Below, piece after piece: positions 50,528 to 59,707 of a stretch of 64,000 nucleotides of DNA. The stretch's first letter is position 1. Every line of letters starts with the position of its first letter. Source of the DNA: Candidatus Edwardsbacteria bacterium. Its GTDB lineage: Bacteria > Edwardsbacteria > AC1 > EtOH8. The notes beneath the pieces are model-generated. The model was not told where the DNA came from. It ran no database searches and saw only the letters and a list, made by a program, of their open reading frames with translations. The position numbers were made by a program, and so were the translations under genes. The DNA is taken from positions 124,001 to 188,000 of the forward strand of contig JAVHLB010000004.1 in NCBI GenBank assembly GCA_031082425.1, read 5' to 3'.

Positions 50528-53500
50528 CTAATCGGAAGATAACCTGGCCTCCATATACCCTTTTCTCAAATATTCCGGGATATTTCTGGCAATGTCATCG
50601 AGCTCATTCCTTTGTCTGGCCAATTCGGTTTCGGCCTCTTCTTCCAAACCCTGCATTTTTTTTAACCGGGCCATCAGCCCATCACTTTCTGCCATTTCCT
50701 CCCTGGCCCCGCTTTTGGCGGCTTCCTCCCTGGCATCCGATATGAACATCTGGGCTTCGTTGAACGAGCCGCAGACCAGCGATCTTCGGGCAGAGATCAG
50801 ATAAAGCTTGCACAACAGGATGCCATCATTCATTTCCCGGGCCAGGGTCAGCGCTTCCGATATTGGGGTCGCCGCCCCTTCGTGTTCATTCTGCTGGACC
50901 ATCAGCAGGGCGCTGTACATTAGGGCATAGGCCCGTTCTCTCTTGTTATGGGTATCGCCGGATATCCTTAGGGCCCGGTCAACTTCCTGCCGGCCGGCTC
51001 CGAAATCGCCCTTGGCCTGGTTCAGCTCTATGAAACCCCTGACCACCGACAGGATGACCTCTGGATCCCCCACCTTCCTGGCATCCTCCAGCGCTTCCGA
51101 TAGAAGCTTTTCGGCCTGGTTCAGATCCCGAAGAGTGACCATGGTCAGCCCATAGTTGGCCCTGATATAGGCCACCATCCGGGGGTCGCCTATCTCCAGT
51201 GCCAGTTTGAGGCCGCTTTCAAATTCGGCCCGGGCTCTGCCGTAATCAGCCAACATGGAAAGATCGATCCCCAGGTTGCGCTTGGTCTCCAGTTCGTTGT
51301 TTCTGTCGCCTATCTTCAAGGCTATTTCCAGGGCATTGGTGTGATATTCCAGTGCGGCCTTGGCATTGCCCCTCACCTGTTGCAGGCATCCCAGGTTGAT
51401 GTCTATGTTCATCTGCTGGGCGATATCGCCTATCTCCCGGGCCGAGGCCAGGGCTCCTTGGTAATATTCATGGGCCGAATCGTAATTCCCCATGATATAC
51501 TGGCAGTTGCCCAGGTTGAAACCGGCCAGGGCTTCGACCCTTCGGTCGCCGATCTTCCCGGCCAGGTTGTAGGCGGTCCGGAAATTGACCGCCGCCTGCT
51601 CGATGCTGCCGGTCATCAACAGGTTGATGCCCAGGTTATTATTATACGAGGCAATCCCCTCCAGGTAGTTGATCTCCTGGGATATCGCCAGGGCGGTGCC
51701 ATTGTGCTCGATGGCTTTGTCAAGATTCCCCATGACCTCTTGAGCCTGGGCCAGGTGCGAATTTATCCGGGCAATGTGTTTTTTGACCTTGAGCTCCTCA
51801 AATACCTTCAAGGCCGTCTGGAAATCCTCGACGGCTTTGGCCGGGTCCCCTTTTCGCAGGCATAGAAGTCCTTGATTTTGCAGGGAAAGGGCCTGGGCCT
51901 CCTTGTCCTTGTCCTTTAGGGCTGCTTTCTGGACTTTTTGCCACAGGACTAAGGCGCGGTCGGCCTGGCCCAGCATATCATGGATGATGCCGACCTCTAA
52001 TGTGTATTTCCGGGAAACAGCGCTATTGCCACCCCCGGCTGTTACCTTGACTGCTTGATTGAGATTTTTAAGAGCCCGGCTCATTTCACCTATCAGCCGA
52101 TAGATGGCTCCCTGGGCACCCAGTATCTCTGCCTTTTCCAAAAGCCTGTCATCGTTTTCCTTTAACGCCTTCAGGACGGTCAGCCCCTTCTCGTAAAACT
52201 CAATGGCCTCCGGATTGGCATAAAGTCCGCGGGATTTGTCTCCAGCCCGGTGCAGGTAGGATAGCGCTTTGTCCTGATTGCTGCTGTTGTAATAGTGATG
52301 GGCCAGATCCTCCAGATGGAAGAAAAGGTTATCCCGGTAATCGTTCTCCAGGGTCATGGCCACCTTGCCGTGCAGTTCCTTTCTCCTCTGTTTGAGCAGG
52401 GTGGAATAGGCCGCTTCATGGGTGGTGGTGGAATGAAATTCGTAGACCCGCCTGGTGTCCACCAGCTTGGAATAGAGCAGCCCCTCGAAATGTTCCAGGC
52501 TGTCCAGCAGGGATTGGATCTTTTCCTCCGGCTGCTTGAGCAGTTTGGCCAGCACCGTCCGGTCAAATTCCTTGCCGATCACCGCCGAATACTGCAGGAC
52601 TCTTCTCAGCTCCTCTCCCAGTTTGTCGATCCGGCCCAATACCACCGAAGCCACGGTGTTGGGAAGGGTCATCTTTCCAAATCTTTTTGACGGGACCAGG
52701 CTTTCCCCCTCGCGCCTCACCAGCCGCCGCGATATCAGGTGCCGGATCACTTCCTCGATGAACAGGGGATTCCCCTCGGTCCTTTCCAAAAGCTTGTTCA
52801 GAACCTGATCCTCGACATCAGAAACTGCCGCCAGGGCCGAGACCATCTGCCAGGCCTCCTGTTTTCCCAGCGGTTTCAGGTTTATATTCAGGCAATATGG
52901 CTTGCCGATGAATGGCAGGGCCAGCTCCGGGCGGAAGTCGGCACAGATCAACAGCGCCTGGCCTGCGGTGGCATCCACCAGATGCTCCAGCAGTTCCAGG
53001 CTCAGGGTGTCGGCCCACTGCAGGTCCTCGAAGGCAAGGGCCAGAGGCTGTTTTTTTGACAGACGCAGGTAAAGCTCCTGGATGCCCTCGAAGGTTTTCC
53101 TCTTTCGTTTTTCCGGATCCAGCCCCTCTATTTCGGGGTAATTGATGCCCAGCAAAGACCCTAAAAATGATTCGAAATCGCCCAGGTCCAGCATATGGAG
53201 CATTTCTTGGATCTTTTCAAGCTTTCTTTCACTGCTGTCCTTTTCTTCGATGTTGAAGACCAGATGCATTTGCCTGATAAATGGCAGATAAGCCGCGTTG
53301 TTAGAATAGGAATGGCATTTGCCCTTGATGAATTTGAATCCCTGGTCCCTGGCCAGCAATTCCAGTTCCTTCGCGATCCTGGACTTACCTACCCCGGGGT
53401 CCCCGGTGATGGCCACCACCTGCCCCCTTGAGTCCTTGGCATTGGCGAGGGCCTGCTTGATGCTATCCATCTCAGCCATACGGCCCACTAGCTTTATGCT

Positions 53501-54292
53501 GCCCGCCCGCAATGTACTGGCCTGGCCGGCCTCATCCATCCGCCCCTGGATCAGGTAGACATTCTGGGGCTTGGATTTTCCCTTGACCATCACCGGTTTG
53601 AGTTTCTTCAGCTTGATCTTGCCTTTTACCTGCCGGTAGGTATTCTCACCGATGACGCATTCCCGGGCGGTGGCCACCTTCTCCAGCCGGGCCGCCAGGT
53701 TGACCCCGTCGCCGATGACGGTGTATTCCATCCTTTCCTTGGAGCCGACATTGAGCGCCACCACCTCGCCGGTGTTCAGCCCGATGCTCATGGCCAGGTC
53801 CATTTTTCTCTCGGCGCTGAAGCGGTCCATGGCCTCCAGCATCTCGATGGCCGCCATACAGGCCCGCAACGGGTCGTCCTCATGGGCCACCGGGGCGCCA
53901 AACAGCACCATCAGCGCATCTCCCATGAATTTATCGATATGTCCGCCATAGCGGGAGGCTATCTCCACCATGGTGTCGAAATACTGGTTGACCACCTCCA
54001 CCACCTGTTCCGGATCCATGGTCTCGGACATGGCGGTGAAGCCCGACAGGTCCCCGAACAAAACGGTGACCTGCCGGCGCTCCCCTTCCACCTTGACCCC
54101 ATCGGGGTTGAGCAGAATCTTGTCGATCACCCTTTTGGGCAGATATTTCTGAATGGATGATATTATCTTCTCCACCTGGCCCAGTTTGGCAAAAACAGCC
54201 TGCTCCAGGTCCCCCTGCAACAAGCTGCTTTCCCTGCCGGTTATATGATCCAGTTTCTCCAGTATTTTTTTTACCAGCTCCCGCTGTTCCAT
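50528..54292 (-). CDS. Class III nucleotide cyclase with AAA ATPase and TPR domains
   Basis: A 1254-residue multidomain protein. A catalytic class III cyclase domain (about 65-250) shows VTVLFGDLSGFTAMSE and IDKFMGDALMVLFGAP, the two metal-binding aspartates, and YTVIGDGVNLAARLE. It should make cAMP or cGMP. An AAA-type NTPase follows, with Walker A ITGDPGVGKSRIAKEL near residue 297. Residues about 690-1240 are TPR repeats (for example VEALAGFNLGNCQYIMGNYD). This architecture is known in cyclase-TPR regulators. It is the third gene of a probable operon with a cyclic-nucleotide-binding protein and a 109-residue protein. Confidence 0.93.
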   Translation of the reverse strand: MEQRELVKKILEKLDHITGRESSLLQGDLEQAVFAKLGQVEKIISSIQKYLPKRVIDKILLNPDGVKVEGERRQVTVLFGDLSGFTAMSETMDPEQVVEVVNQYFDTMVEIASRYGGHIDKFMGDALMVLFGAPVAHEDDPLRACMAAIEMLEAMDRFSAERKMDLAMSIGLNTGEVVALNVGSKERMEYTVIGDGVNLAARLEKVATARECVIGENTYRQVKGKIKLKKLKPVMVKGKSKPQNVYLIQGRMDEAGQASTLRAGSIKLVGRMAEMDSIKQALANAKDSRGQVVAITGDPGVGKSRIAKELELLARDQGFKFIKGKCHSYSNNAAYLPFIRQMHLVFNIEEKDSSERKLEKIQEMLHMLDLGDFESFLGSLLGINYPEIEGLDPEKRKRKTFEGIQELYLRLSKKQPLALAFEDLQWADTLSLELLEHLVDATAGQALLICADFRPELALPFIGKPYCLNINLKPLGKQEAWQMVSALAAVSDVEDQVLNKLLERTEGNPLFIEEVIRHLISRRLVRREGESLVPSKRFGKMTLPNTVASVVLGRIDKLGEELRRVLQYSAVIGKEFDRTVLAKLLKQPEEKIQSLLDSLEHFEGLLYSKLVDTRRVYEFHSTTTHEAAYSTLLKQRRKELHGKVAMTLENDYRDNLFFHLEDLAHHYYNSSNQDKALSYLHRAGDKSRGLYANPEAIEFYEKGLTVLKALKENDDRLLEKAEILGAQGAIYRLIGEMSRALKNLNQAVKVTAGGGNSAVSRKYTLEVGIIHDMLGQADRALVLWQKVQKAALKDKDKEAQALSLQNQGLLCLRKGDPAKAVEDFQTALKVFEELKVKKHIARINSHLAQAQEVMGNLDKAIEHNGTALAISQEINYLEGIASYNNNLGINLLMTGSIEQAAVNFRTAYNLAGKIGDRRVEALAGFNLGNCQYIMGNYDSAHEYYQGALASAREIGDIAQQMNIDINLGCLQQVRGNAKAALEYHTNALEIALKIGDRNNELETKRNLGIDLSMLADYGRARAEFESGLKLALEIGDPRMVAYIRANYGLTMVTLRDLNQAEKLLSEALEDARKVGDPEVILSVVRGFIELNQAKGDFGAGRQEVDRALRISGDTHNKRERAYALMYSALLMVQQNEHEGAATPISEALTLAREMNDGILLCKLYLISARRSLVCGSFNEAQMFISDAREEAAKSGAREEMAESDGLMARLKKMQGLEEEAETELARQRNELDDIARNIPEYLRKGYMEARLSSD

Positions 54293-54314
54293 TATTGGCT
54301 CCTTTTCTGTATCT

Positions 54315-54644
54315 TTAGCTACGTGGAACCCTGGATTTTATTCCCCGGCGATCGCCGGTCTCCATGGCCCTCAACAGTTTTTTCATCTGAAATTCCTGGC
54401 TGGCAAAGTATTGGTGCTGCCTTTCCACCCAGCCCTGGATCCTCTCCGAAAGTTCCATCACCTGTTCGGATGCCAATTCGCCCTCCCGTTGGGCATCGAT
54501 GATCTTATCCAGCAGTTTGGGCCCCAGGTCCATGTCGCTTTCTCTTTTGAGTTTTTCCAAAAAGACAACCAGCTTAAGGTAGTACCCATAGTTCTTTTTT
54601 TGGGTCGGAGTAGCCTGGTCGTTTTTTGATTGCGATTTGCTCAT
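54315..54644 (-). CDS. Small helical protein between CNB and cyclase genes
   Basis: Not recognised. The 109 residues are charged and helical, with YYLKLVVFLEKLKRESDMDL and ELASEQVMELSERIQGWVER. There is no signal or membrane segment. It sits 22 bases upstream of the cyclase gene and about 80 bases downstream of the CNB gene on the same strand. Its context suggests a partner or regulator of the cyclase. Start ATG at 54644; the basic C-terminus (GDRRGIKSRVPRS) is notable. Confidence 0.65.
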   Translation of the reverse strand: MSKSQSKNDQATPTQKKNYGYYLKLVVFLEKLKRESDMDLGPKLLDKIIDAQREGELASEQVMELSERIQGWVERQHQYFASQEFQMKKLLRAMETGDRRGIKSRVPRS

Positions 54645-54678
54645 ATCCTTGCCCCCGGTTTAAAAGATTCATTATTTC

Positions 54679-54707
54679 TTGACAGCAAAGTCTTCTTTTG
54701 CTATGCT
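54679..54707 (+). promoter_or_regulatory. Sigma70-like promoter reading antisense to the CNB gene
   Basis: TTGACA (54679-54684), 17-base spacer, TATGCT (54702-54707). It points into the 3' end of the minus-strand CNB gene, toward the plus-strand CNB gene at 55214. Confidence 0.45.
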
Positions 54708-54722
54708 ATATAGTGATGGGCG

Positions 54723-55175
54723 TCAGTTGTTCTGATCCTTGAATTTTTCATCAGTCGTCCTCAAGCGGTGCAAGGCCACCTTTACTAGGGTGATCAGGAG
54801 TTTTGACGTTATTTTGGGGTCGGTTTCCAGCATCTGTTCAAAGACCTTTTTGGTGATCACCACCAACTCTCCGTCCTCTGATATTCTGGCGGTGGCTGAA
54901 CGGGGCTGGGAATCGAGCAGTGACATCTCGCCGAAATAGCTGCCTGGGCCAAGGGTGGCCAGCAACAGTTCCTCTTTATCTTTTACGGTCTTGTATATCC
55001 CGACCTTGCCGGAATGGATCAGGTACATCACCTCCCCGGGAGTGCCCTCAAAAAACAGGGTCCTGCCGGCCCGGTAGGATCTTACGAAGATAAGCCGGGA
55101 TATCCTCTCCAGCTCCTCTGGGGTGAGGGCGCTGAACAGGTTGTTGCCCTTAAGGGCCTCAACAATATTGGTCAT
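54723..55175 (-). CDS. Stand-alone cyclic nucleotide-binding domain protein
   Basis: A 150-residue CNB (CAP-type) domain with no DNA-binding domain. The ligand-binding cassette is in GSYFGEMSLLDSQPRSATARI (about residues 78-98), with Glu and Arg in the positions that hold cyclic-nucleotide ribose and phosphate. N-terminal LFSALTPEELERISRL and the lid helix FEQMLETDPKITSKLL are usual. It is the first gene of the operon that ends in the class III cyclase, so it probably reports the cyclase product. GGAGG precedes the ATG at 55175. Confidence 0.9.
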   Translation of the reverse strand: MTNIVEALKGNNLFSALTPEELERISRLIFVRSYRAGRTLFFEGTPGEVMYLIHSGKVGIYKTVKDKEELLLATLGPGSYFGEMSLLDSQPRSATARISEDGELVVITKKVFEQMLETDPKITSKLLITLVKVALHRLRTTDEKFKDQNN

Positions 55176-55213
55176 TATGTCTTCCTCCCAAAAATAATAG
55201 AAAGGATATTTAC

Positions 55214-55672
55214 ATGGACGAGGTTACCGGCTTGCGGCAATGCCTGCTTTTTCAGGAATTGACCGATGAGGAATTTTTGAAGATCACCCAGATCATGTCC
55301 ACCGATGCCGAAAGCTTCATGCCCGGAGCATTGATCTGTCAAAAGGACGCCCCGGGGGACAGTCTCTACATGGTAAAAAGCGGCAGGGTGCAGATCAGTC
55401 TGCCGGCCGAACAGACGGATATTATCCTAGCCGAGCTGGGGCCGGGGAAGTTCTTCGGAGAGATGTCTCTTTTGGATAAAGCCCCCCGATCGGCCAATGT
55501 GGTGGCCCTGGAACAGACCGAGATTTTCGTGCTGACCAGAAAGCACATCGCCTACCTGGTTGAAAAAGAGCCCAAGATTGCCGCCAAGACTATGTTGGCT
55601 TTATCCCGGGTGCTTTCCGCCCGGATCCGGGTGCTCAACGAAAGGATCGAGGACAGCCTCACCGCCGGCTGA
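55214..55672 (+). CDS. Second stand-alone cyclic nucleotide-binding domain protein
   Basis: A 152-residue CNB protein, divergent from the one at 54723 and only 38 bases from it. The cassette reads GKFFGEMSLLDKAPRSANVV (about residues 77-96), again with the Glu and Arg needed for cAMP/cGMP. N-terminal LRQCLLFQELTDEEFLKITQ and a C-terminal helix AAKTMLALSRVLSARIRVLNE fit a CNB without an effector. Start ATG at 55214 has AAGGA. Its 3' end overlaps the end of the PHP gene on the other strand by 72 bases. Confidence 0.88.
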   Translation: MDEVTGLRQCLLFQELTDEEFLKITQIMSTDAESFMPGALICQKDAPGDSLYMVKSGRVQISLPAEQTDIILAELGPGKFFGEMSLLDKAPRSANVVALEQTEIFVLTRKHIAYLVEKEPKIAAKTMLALSRVLSARIRVLNERIEDSLTAG

Positions 55673-56368
55673 TCTTTTCCCCGGGAATATATTTTCCTCG
55701 GCAAGGCCCAGCTTGTTCGCTATTGCCAGCGAATGATCCAATAGGCATACCGTTCCCCGGTCGTGGCCGTCCGAACCCAAGGAGAACCTTACCCCGGCCT
55801 CCAAAGCAATTTGTATCGTTTCATATCCCGGCAGTTCCCATCGGGAACTGATCTCCAGAGCAAAATCATACTTCAGGGCCAGCCCCACCAGGAGCTGGCT
55901 CCATTTGTTATCCAGGATCTTTTCTGCATCCGGTCTGAGTTTTAACGGAAGAAGCCCCGGATGGGCCAGTATGTGAAATCTGTGCTGTTGGGCTTTTGTT
56001 TCAATCAGGTCCAACATCTGTTCAGTGACGGCCCGAGGTGCGGTCATTTGCGCCTGGCTGTCAAAAAAATTCAGGTGGCCGATCGAATGCACCCCTCCGA
56101 TGAGATAATCGCATTCATCCAGCAATTGCCGCGATATTCTGATCTCGGTGCCCAGGTCCAACTCGGCCGATCTGAAAACCGGAAGCCTTTCCAAAGCCTG
56201 AAGGTAATTCCGGAATTGGTCGTCGCTGTTTATCTGGAAACTTCCTTCGCCGCAATGATCGGAGATACCCACCAGATATCCCTTGGCCTGGGCTATGGCA
56301 CATACTTCTTCCGGCGTAAGTTTCCCGTCAGAATATAACGTATGGGTGTGAAGATCCTTTATAATCAA
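55601..56368 (-). CDS. PHP-domain metal hydrolase
   Basis: A 255-residue PHP-fold protein. The metal-binding motifs are DLHTHTLYSDGKLTPEEV at the N-terminus, GISDHCGEGS, then YLIGGVHSIGHL, FHILAHPGLLPLK and FSLGSDGHDRG. The family includes histidinol phosphatase and nucleotide 5'-phosphoesterases; substrate not determined. Given its place between cyclic-nucleotide genes, action on a nucleotide or second messenger is possible but unproven. The start is TTG at 56368 with no good ribosome site. The 3' end overlaps the convergent CNB gene, and the last residues look less conserved. Confidence 0.8.
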   Translation of the reverse strand: MIIKDLHTHTLYSDGKLTPEEVCAIAQAKGYLVGISDHCGEGSFQINSDDQFRNYLQALERLPVFRSAELDLGTEIRISRQLLDECDYLIGGVHSIGHLNFFDSQAQMTAPRAVTEQMLDLIETKAQQHRFHILAHPGLLPLKLRPDAEKILDNKWSQLLVGLALKYDFALEISSRWELPGYETIQIALEAGVRFSLGSDGHDRGTVCLLDHSLAIANKLGLAEENIFPGKRSAGGEAVLDPFVEHPDPGGKHPG

Positions 56369-56388
56369 GCTTTGGGGCCTGCTTTTCT

Positions 56389-56418
56389 ATTGTACAATTT
56401 ATGCCTGCTGGTCATCAA
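56389..56418 (-). promoter_or_regulatory. Possible promoter of PHP gene
   Basis: On the minus strand TTGATG (56418-56413), 18-base spacer, TACAAT (56394-56389), about 21 bases before the TTG start. Confidence 0.35.
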
Positions 56419-56464
56419 CTGAATGTCAGAATAATTTATATCCCACCGCCTTTTATTTACCCTG

Positions 56465-59400
56465 TTAGAAACTGATCTTGTGCCGGGTATCGCTCATCCT
56501 CCGGCTGGACGTTCTCTCCAAACTCCTGGCAAAATACAGCTGCTCCCCCAAAAGACTTTTAAAGTCGTCCTTATGGAGCCGGAGCACCAGGCATTCCGTA
56601 CCGGCCACCACATCGGCCGTGCGGGGAACATCAAGCAGCAGTGCTATCTCGCCAAAATACTCGCCGGGACCCAGCTCGGCCACCTTGTTCTTCTGCCCGT
56701 CCTTCATCACCCGGACGTCCAAGCGGCCCTCTTTGATGATGAAAAAACTGTCGCCAATCTCCCCTTGAATAATTACCGGCTGTCCGGGGTGGTATCTTTC
56801 AGGAACAAGACGGGAGGCGGCCATGGCCACCTGAGCCGGGGCGAACTCGGCGAATAACGGCAGCCTTATCAGAAAGTCCCGGTTCTCTATCAGCCGATCG
56901 ATGCGGACCGCCAGGTCCACCTTTCTGGCCATCAGGGATTCGAAATCCTTCCGTTCCAGAACCAGCAGGGAGCAATCGGCCACGGCTTTTACCGAGGCGG
57001 TTCGGGGGACGTTTTTGATCAGGGCGATCTCGCCGAAATAATCCCCGCGGGTAAGGTTGGCTGCCATCAGATCGGGCTCGCCTGTGCGGGATATTACAAC
57101 CTCCACCTGGCCGGATTTGACGATATAGAACTTGTCGCCCGGTTCGCCCTGCCGTATGATCATCTCTCCGGAACGGACCCTTTCCTCCTTGAGGTGGGAA
57201 TAGAACAGGGCTGTTTCCTCTTCGCTCAATTCCCAAAACCTGGCCACCCCGGCAATGACATTCTGGGCGTCGCGCTTCTCCTGTTTGAGGTTGGCCACAG
57301 CCATATCCCTGGCCCACAGAGAGTCCTTCATTAAATACTGCTGGGCTATCTCCCGCTCCTCCCAGTAAAGGCTTTGATAGGCCGTTTTTATTGTATTCCT
57401 GGCAAAATAAACGCCCACCTCATGGGAAAGGTAATTCAACACTTCATCCAGCATGCCCCGGAAAGCCAGGCTCCGGTCGACTATACCGACACTGCGCTCG
57501 AATCGCTCCTCGCTCCGGCTGCCGTAAAGGCGGATCGGCCAGTTCTTTTCTATCATGATCAGATTAAGGCGGTCGTCCATCGCCCGGGCCTGCCCCTGGC
57601 CGAAAAACGAGGCAAAATAACTGCTGGCCATCCGGTAGATCTTTACGGCGGCCTGGCGCATCCTTCTTTTTTCGGACGATGCCGGCTCAAAGCTTGCGCT
57701 CTCCGGGAGCCAGCGGGCGCTTTTTATTATCAAATACAGCCAAAACACGGCAAACACCAGAAGCAGCGCGGCAAGAAAACCAAAATTGAACAGCGAAAAT
57801 ATAAGTATGATGTTCCAGGAGATGATACCCAGCAAAAAATACATCCAAAAATATTCCAGCGAAGAACCCATATTGTGCCACACCAGGGACAACAGCATCA
57901 AAAAAGCGGTGGTGGAAAGCATTATGGACAGGGACCGCCAAGTGGACATTCCGTGAAAATATCCCACCAATACCAGTATTCCGAACCACAGCCCGCCCCA
58001 TAATATACGCTGCCACTGCCGCCAGCGGCGCAGGCTGGAAAAGGAAAATTGGGTATAGGTGGCGGCGAACAATGCCACCGACCCGAGCAGCCAAGCGGCC
58101 GGCCGGAGATCAACCGGAAATATCTTTATGAATAAGCTTCCCAAGGCCGCCAGAAGAAGCCCCATCAACACCAGCCACAATGAAGATCCCTTATAATAGG
58201 AATAAACCCTCTGGGAAAGCGCCCCCAGCGCCAGGGCAAAGATAATCGAGATGACGACGGCCGGCCAGCCTTGAATATGGCTGTATATGAAGCTGCCCAG
58301 CAGGCATAAAAGGAAAAGGGCGCCGGCCATGGCTGCCGGTCTGCGATATATCAGATCAGTAAAGCCCCTCCAGAGGCTGACCGCCATAAGTTTTATCTTT
58401 TTATAAGCGGCTCCCAACGCCGCCAAGATTATCACACCAACTCCCAATAGAAGGATCAGGCGCAGCTGCTGGCTGGTGGCATTGAATAAATGGCTCCCTA
58501 TCTGCTGGGCTCTTATCCGCCAGAAATACCCTACGATGGCCAGGGCCAGAGCCGACCAAACGATGGCACCCAGGCCGTAAGCCGTAAAGACCTTGTCCTG
58601 CCAGCTAAACGGCTCTTTGGCCCTGATCTTAGGCCATAACCGTTTTTTGACGAAATCGGAGGCCTTGGCCTTAAGGCCGGGAATCTCCAGCCAGTCAATC
58701 AGAACGTAATATCCGTCCAGCTCCAGCAGCGGATTGAGATTGAGGAACACCGTCAGGTAGGACAGGAAGGCGAATTTATAAAGCAGCGGATTGATGAACA
58801 GATGGGGAAATATCATTATTACGGCCGACAGGACCCCGGCGATAAAGGCCTGGGAGAAAGGCCCGATCAGGGATATCAGAACCCTTTTTCGCTTGGGCAG
58901 CAGCCAGGAGTCCGTGATATCAACATAGAAGGACGGAAAGACTGTGTTTATGATCACACCGCCGCTGTTGATGCGCCGCCCGTAATGTTTGCAGGCCAGG
59001 GCGTGTGATAGCTCATGGGCCACAATGGAAACGTAATTGAGAAGCACCAGCACCGCCAGCCCTAAAACGACCGAGCCGGACGATTTAAACAGGCTGTATT
59101 CTCCGGCCCCGAATAGGTGGGCAAACATGAATAACCCTGCCAGGGAAAAGACGGCGGCCACTACCTGCACCGGCCTGAAATAGAACAGTTTGAAGCCTTT
59201 TTCATACAGCCAGGTGATGCCGTTGTCCAGATTTGCAACCGGCCACTGCCGCCGGGGCAGCGATTTTAAGAGAGCAATAAGCTTGACCAGTGGTTTATCA
59301 AGTTTGATCCTCTTGAGAAGCCTGCTGTAAAAAGATCTCGGGCTTTGGGAAAGAAAGCCCCCTTTGAAGAGCTCCTGCACCAGGGTCCCCAGCCTGGAGA

Positions 59401-59707
59401 AGGCCAGAGCACCGTATTTCCTGAAATACTCCACCAGGACCTCCTGGACCGTCCGGCTGCCGTCGAGCAGTGTGAACAGGAAATGATCCTTGGCTGAAAG
59501 GCGGATATAGCCGGCTCCGCCGGGGGATTTCAGAACATAAAACTCTTTGCCGTCGCGACTGATAAAACTGGCCTCCTCGCATCCCGGCCGGATAGCCGGT
59601 CGGCTTTTGGCAAAATCCATCTTGTCGGCCAGATTTTGCCAGAATGAAATTGATGATGGAGAATTATTGTTCTGGGAGTCCATCGTTTTATCGCACATAT
59701 CAGTCAT
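56465..59707 (-). CDS. PqqD-like / M50 intramembrane metalloprotease / tandem CNB fusion protein
   Basis: A 1080-residue fusion. Residues about 45-120 resemble a PqqD/RRE-type domain (LLDGSRTVQEVLVEYF, LVQELFKGGFL). The M50 site-2-protease-like core has HExxH at His231-His235 (IVAHELSHALACKHYGRR) and the third ligand Asp331 in NPLLELDGYYVLIDW. Many membrane helices follow (to about 670). Two CNB domains come at the end: about 830-935 (FGEIALIKNVPRTASV) and 955-1065 (FGEIALLLDVPRTADV), both with intact phosphate-binding Arg. Cyclic nucleotides could gate proteolysis or peptide processing. The start overlaps the nadD stop (ATGA). Confidence 0.85.
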   Translation of the reverse strand: MTDMCDKTMDSQNNNSPSSISFWQNLADKMDFAKSRPAIRPGCEEASFISRDGKEFYVLKSPGGAGYIRLSAKDHFLFTLLDGSRTVQEVLVEYFRKYGALAFSRLGTLVQELFKGGFLSQSPRSFYSRLLKRIKLDKPLVKLIALLKSLPRRQWPVANLDNGITWLYEKGFKLFYFRPVQVVAAVFSLAGLFMFAHLFGAGEYSLFKSSGSVVLGLAVLVLLNYVSIVAHELSHALACKHYGRRINSGGVIINTVFPSFYVDITDSWLLPKRKRVLISLIGPFSQAFIAGVLSAVIMIFPHLFINPLLYKFAFLSYLTVFLNLNPLLELDGYYVLIDWLEIPGLKAKASDFVKKRLWPKIRAKEPFSWQDKVFTAYGLGAIVWSALALAIVGYFWRIRAQQIGSHLFNATSQQLRLILLLGVGVIILAALGAAYKKIKLMAVSLWRGFTDLIYRRPAAMAGALFLLCLLGSFIYSHIQGWPAVVISIIFALALGALSQRVYSYYKGSSLWLVLMGLLLAALGSLFIKIFPVDLRPAAWLLGSVALFAATYTQFSFSSLRRWRQWQRILWGGLWFGILVLVGYFHGMSTWRSLSIMLSTTAFLMLLSLVWHNMGSSLEYFWMYFLLGIISWNIILIFSLFNFGFLAALLLVFAVFWLYLIIKSARWLPESASFEPASSEKRRMRQAAVKIYRMASSYFASFFGQGQARAMDDRLNLIMIEKNWPIRLYGSRSEERFERSVGIVDRSLAFRGMLDEVLNYLSHEVGVYFARNTIKTAYQSLYWEEREIAQQYLMKDSLWARDMAVANLKQEKRDAQNVIAGVARFWELSEEETALFYSHLKEERVRSGEMIIRQGEPGDKFYIVKSGQVEVVISRTGEPDLMAANLTRGDYFGEIALIKNVPRTASVKAVADCSLLVLERKDFESLMARKVDLAVRIDRLIENRDFLIRLPLFAEFAPAQVAMAASRLVPERYHPGQPVIIQGEIGDSFFIIKEGRLDVRVMKDGQKNKVAELGPGEYFGEIALLLDVPRTADVVAGTECLVLRLHKDDFKSLLGEQLYFARSLERTSSRRMSDTRHKISF

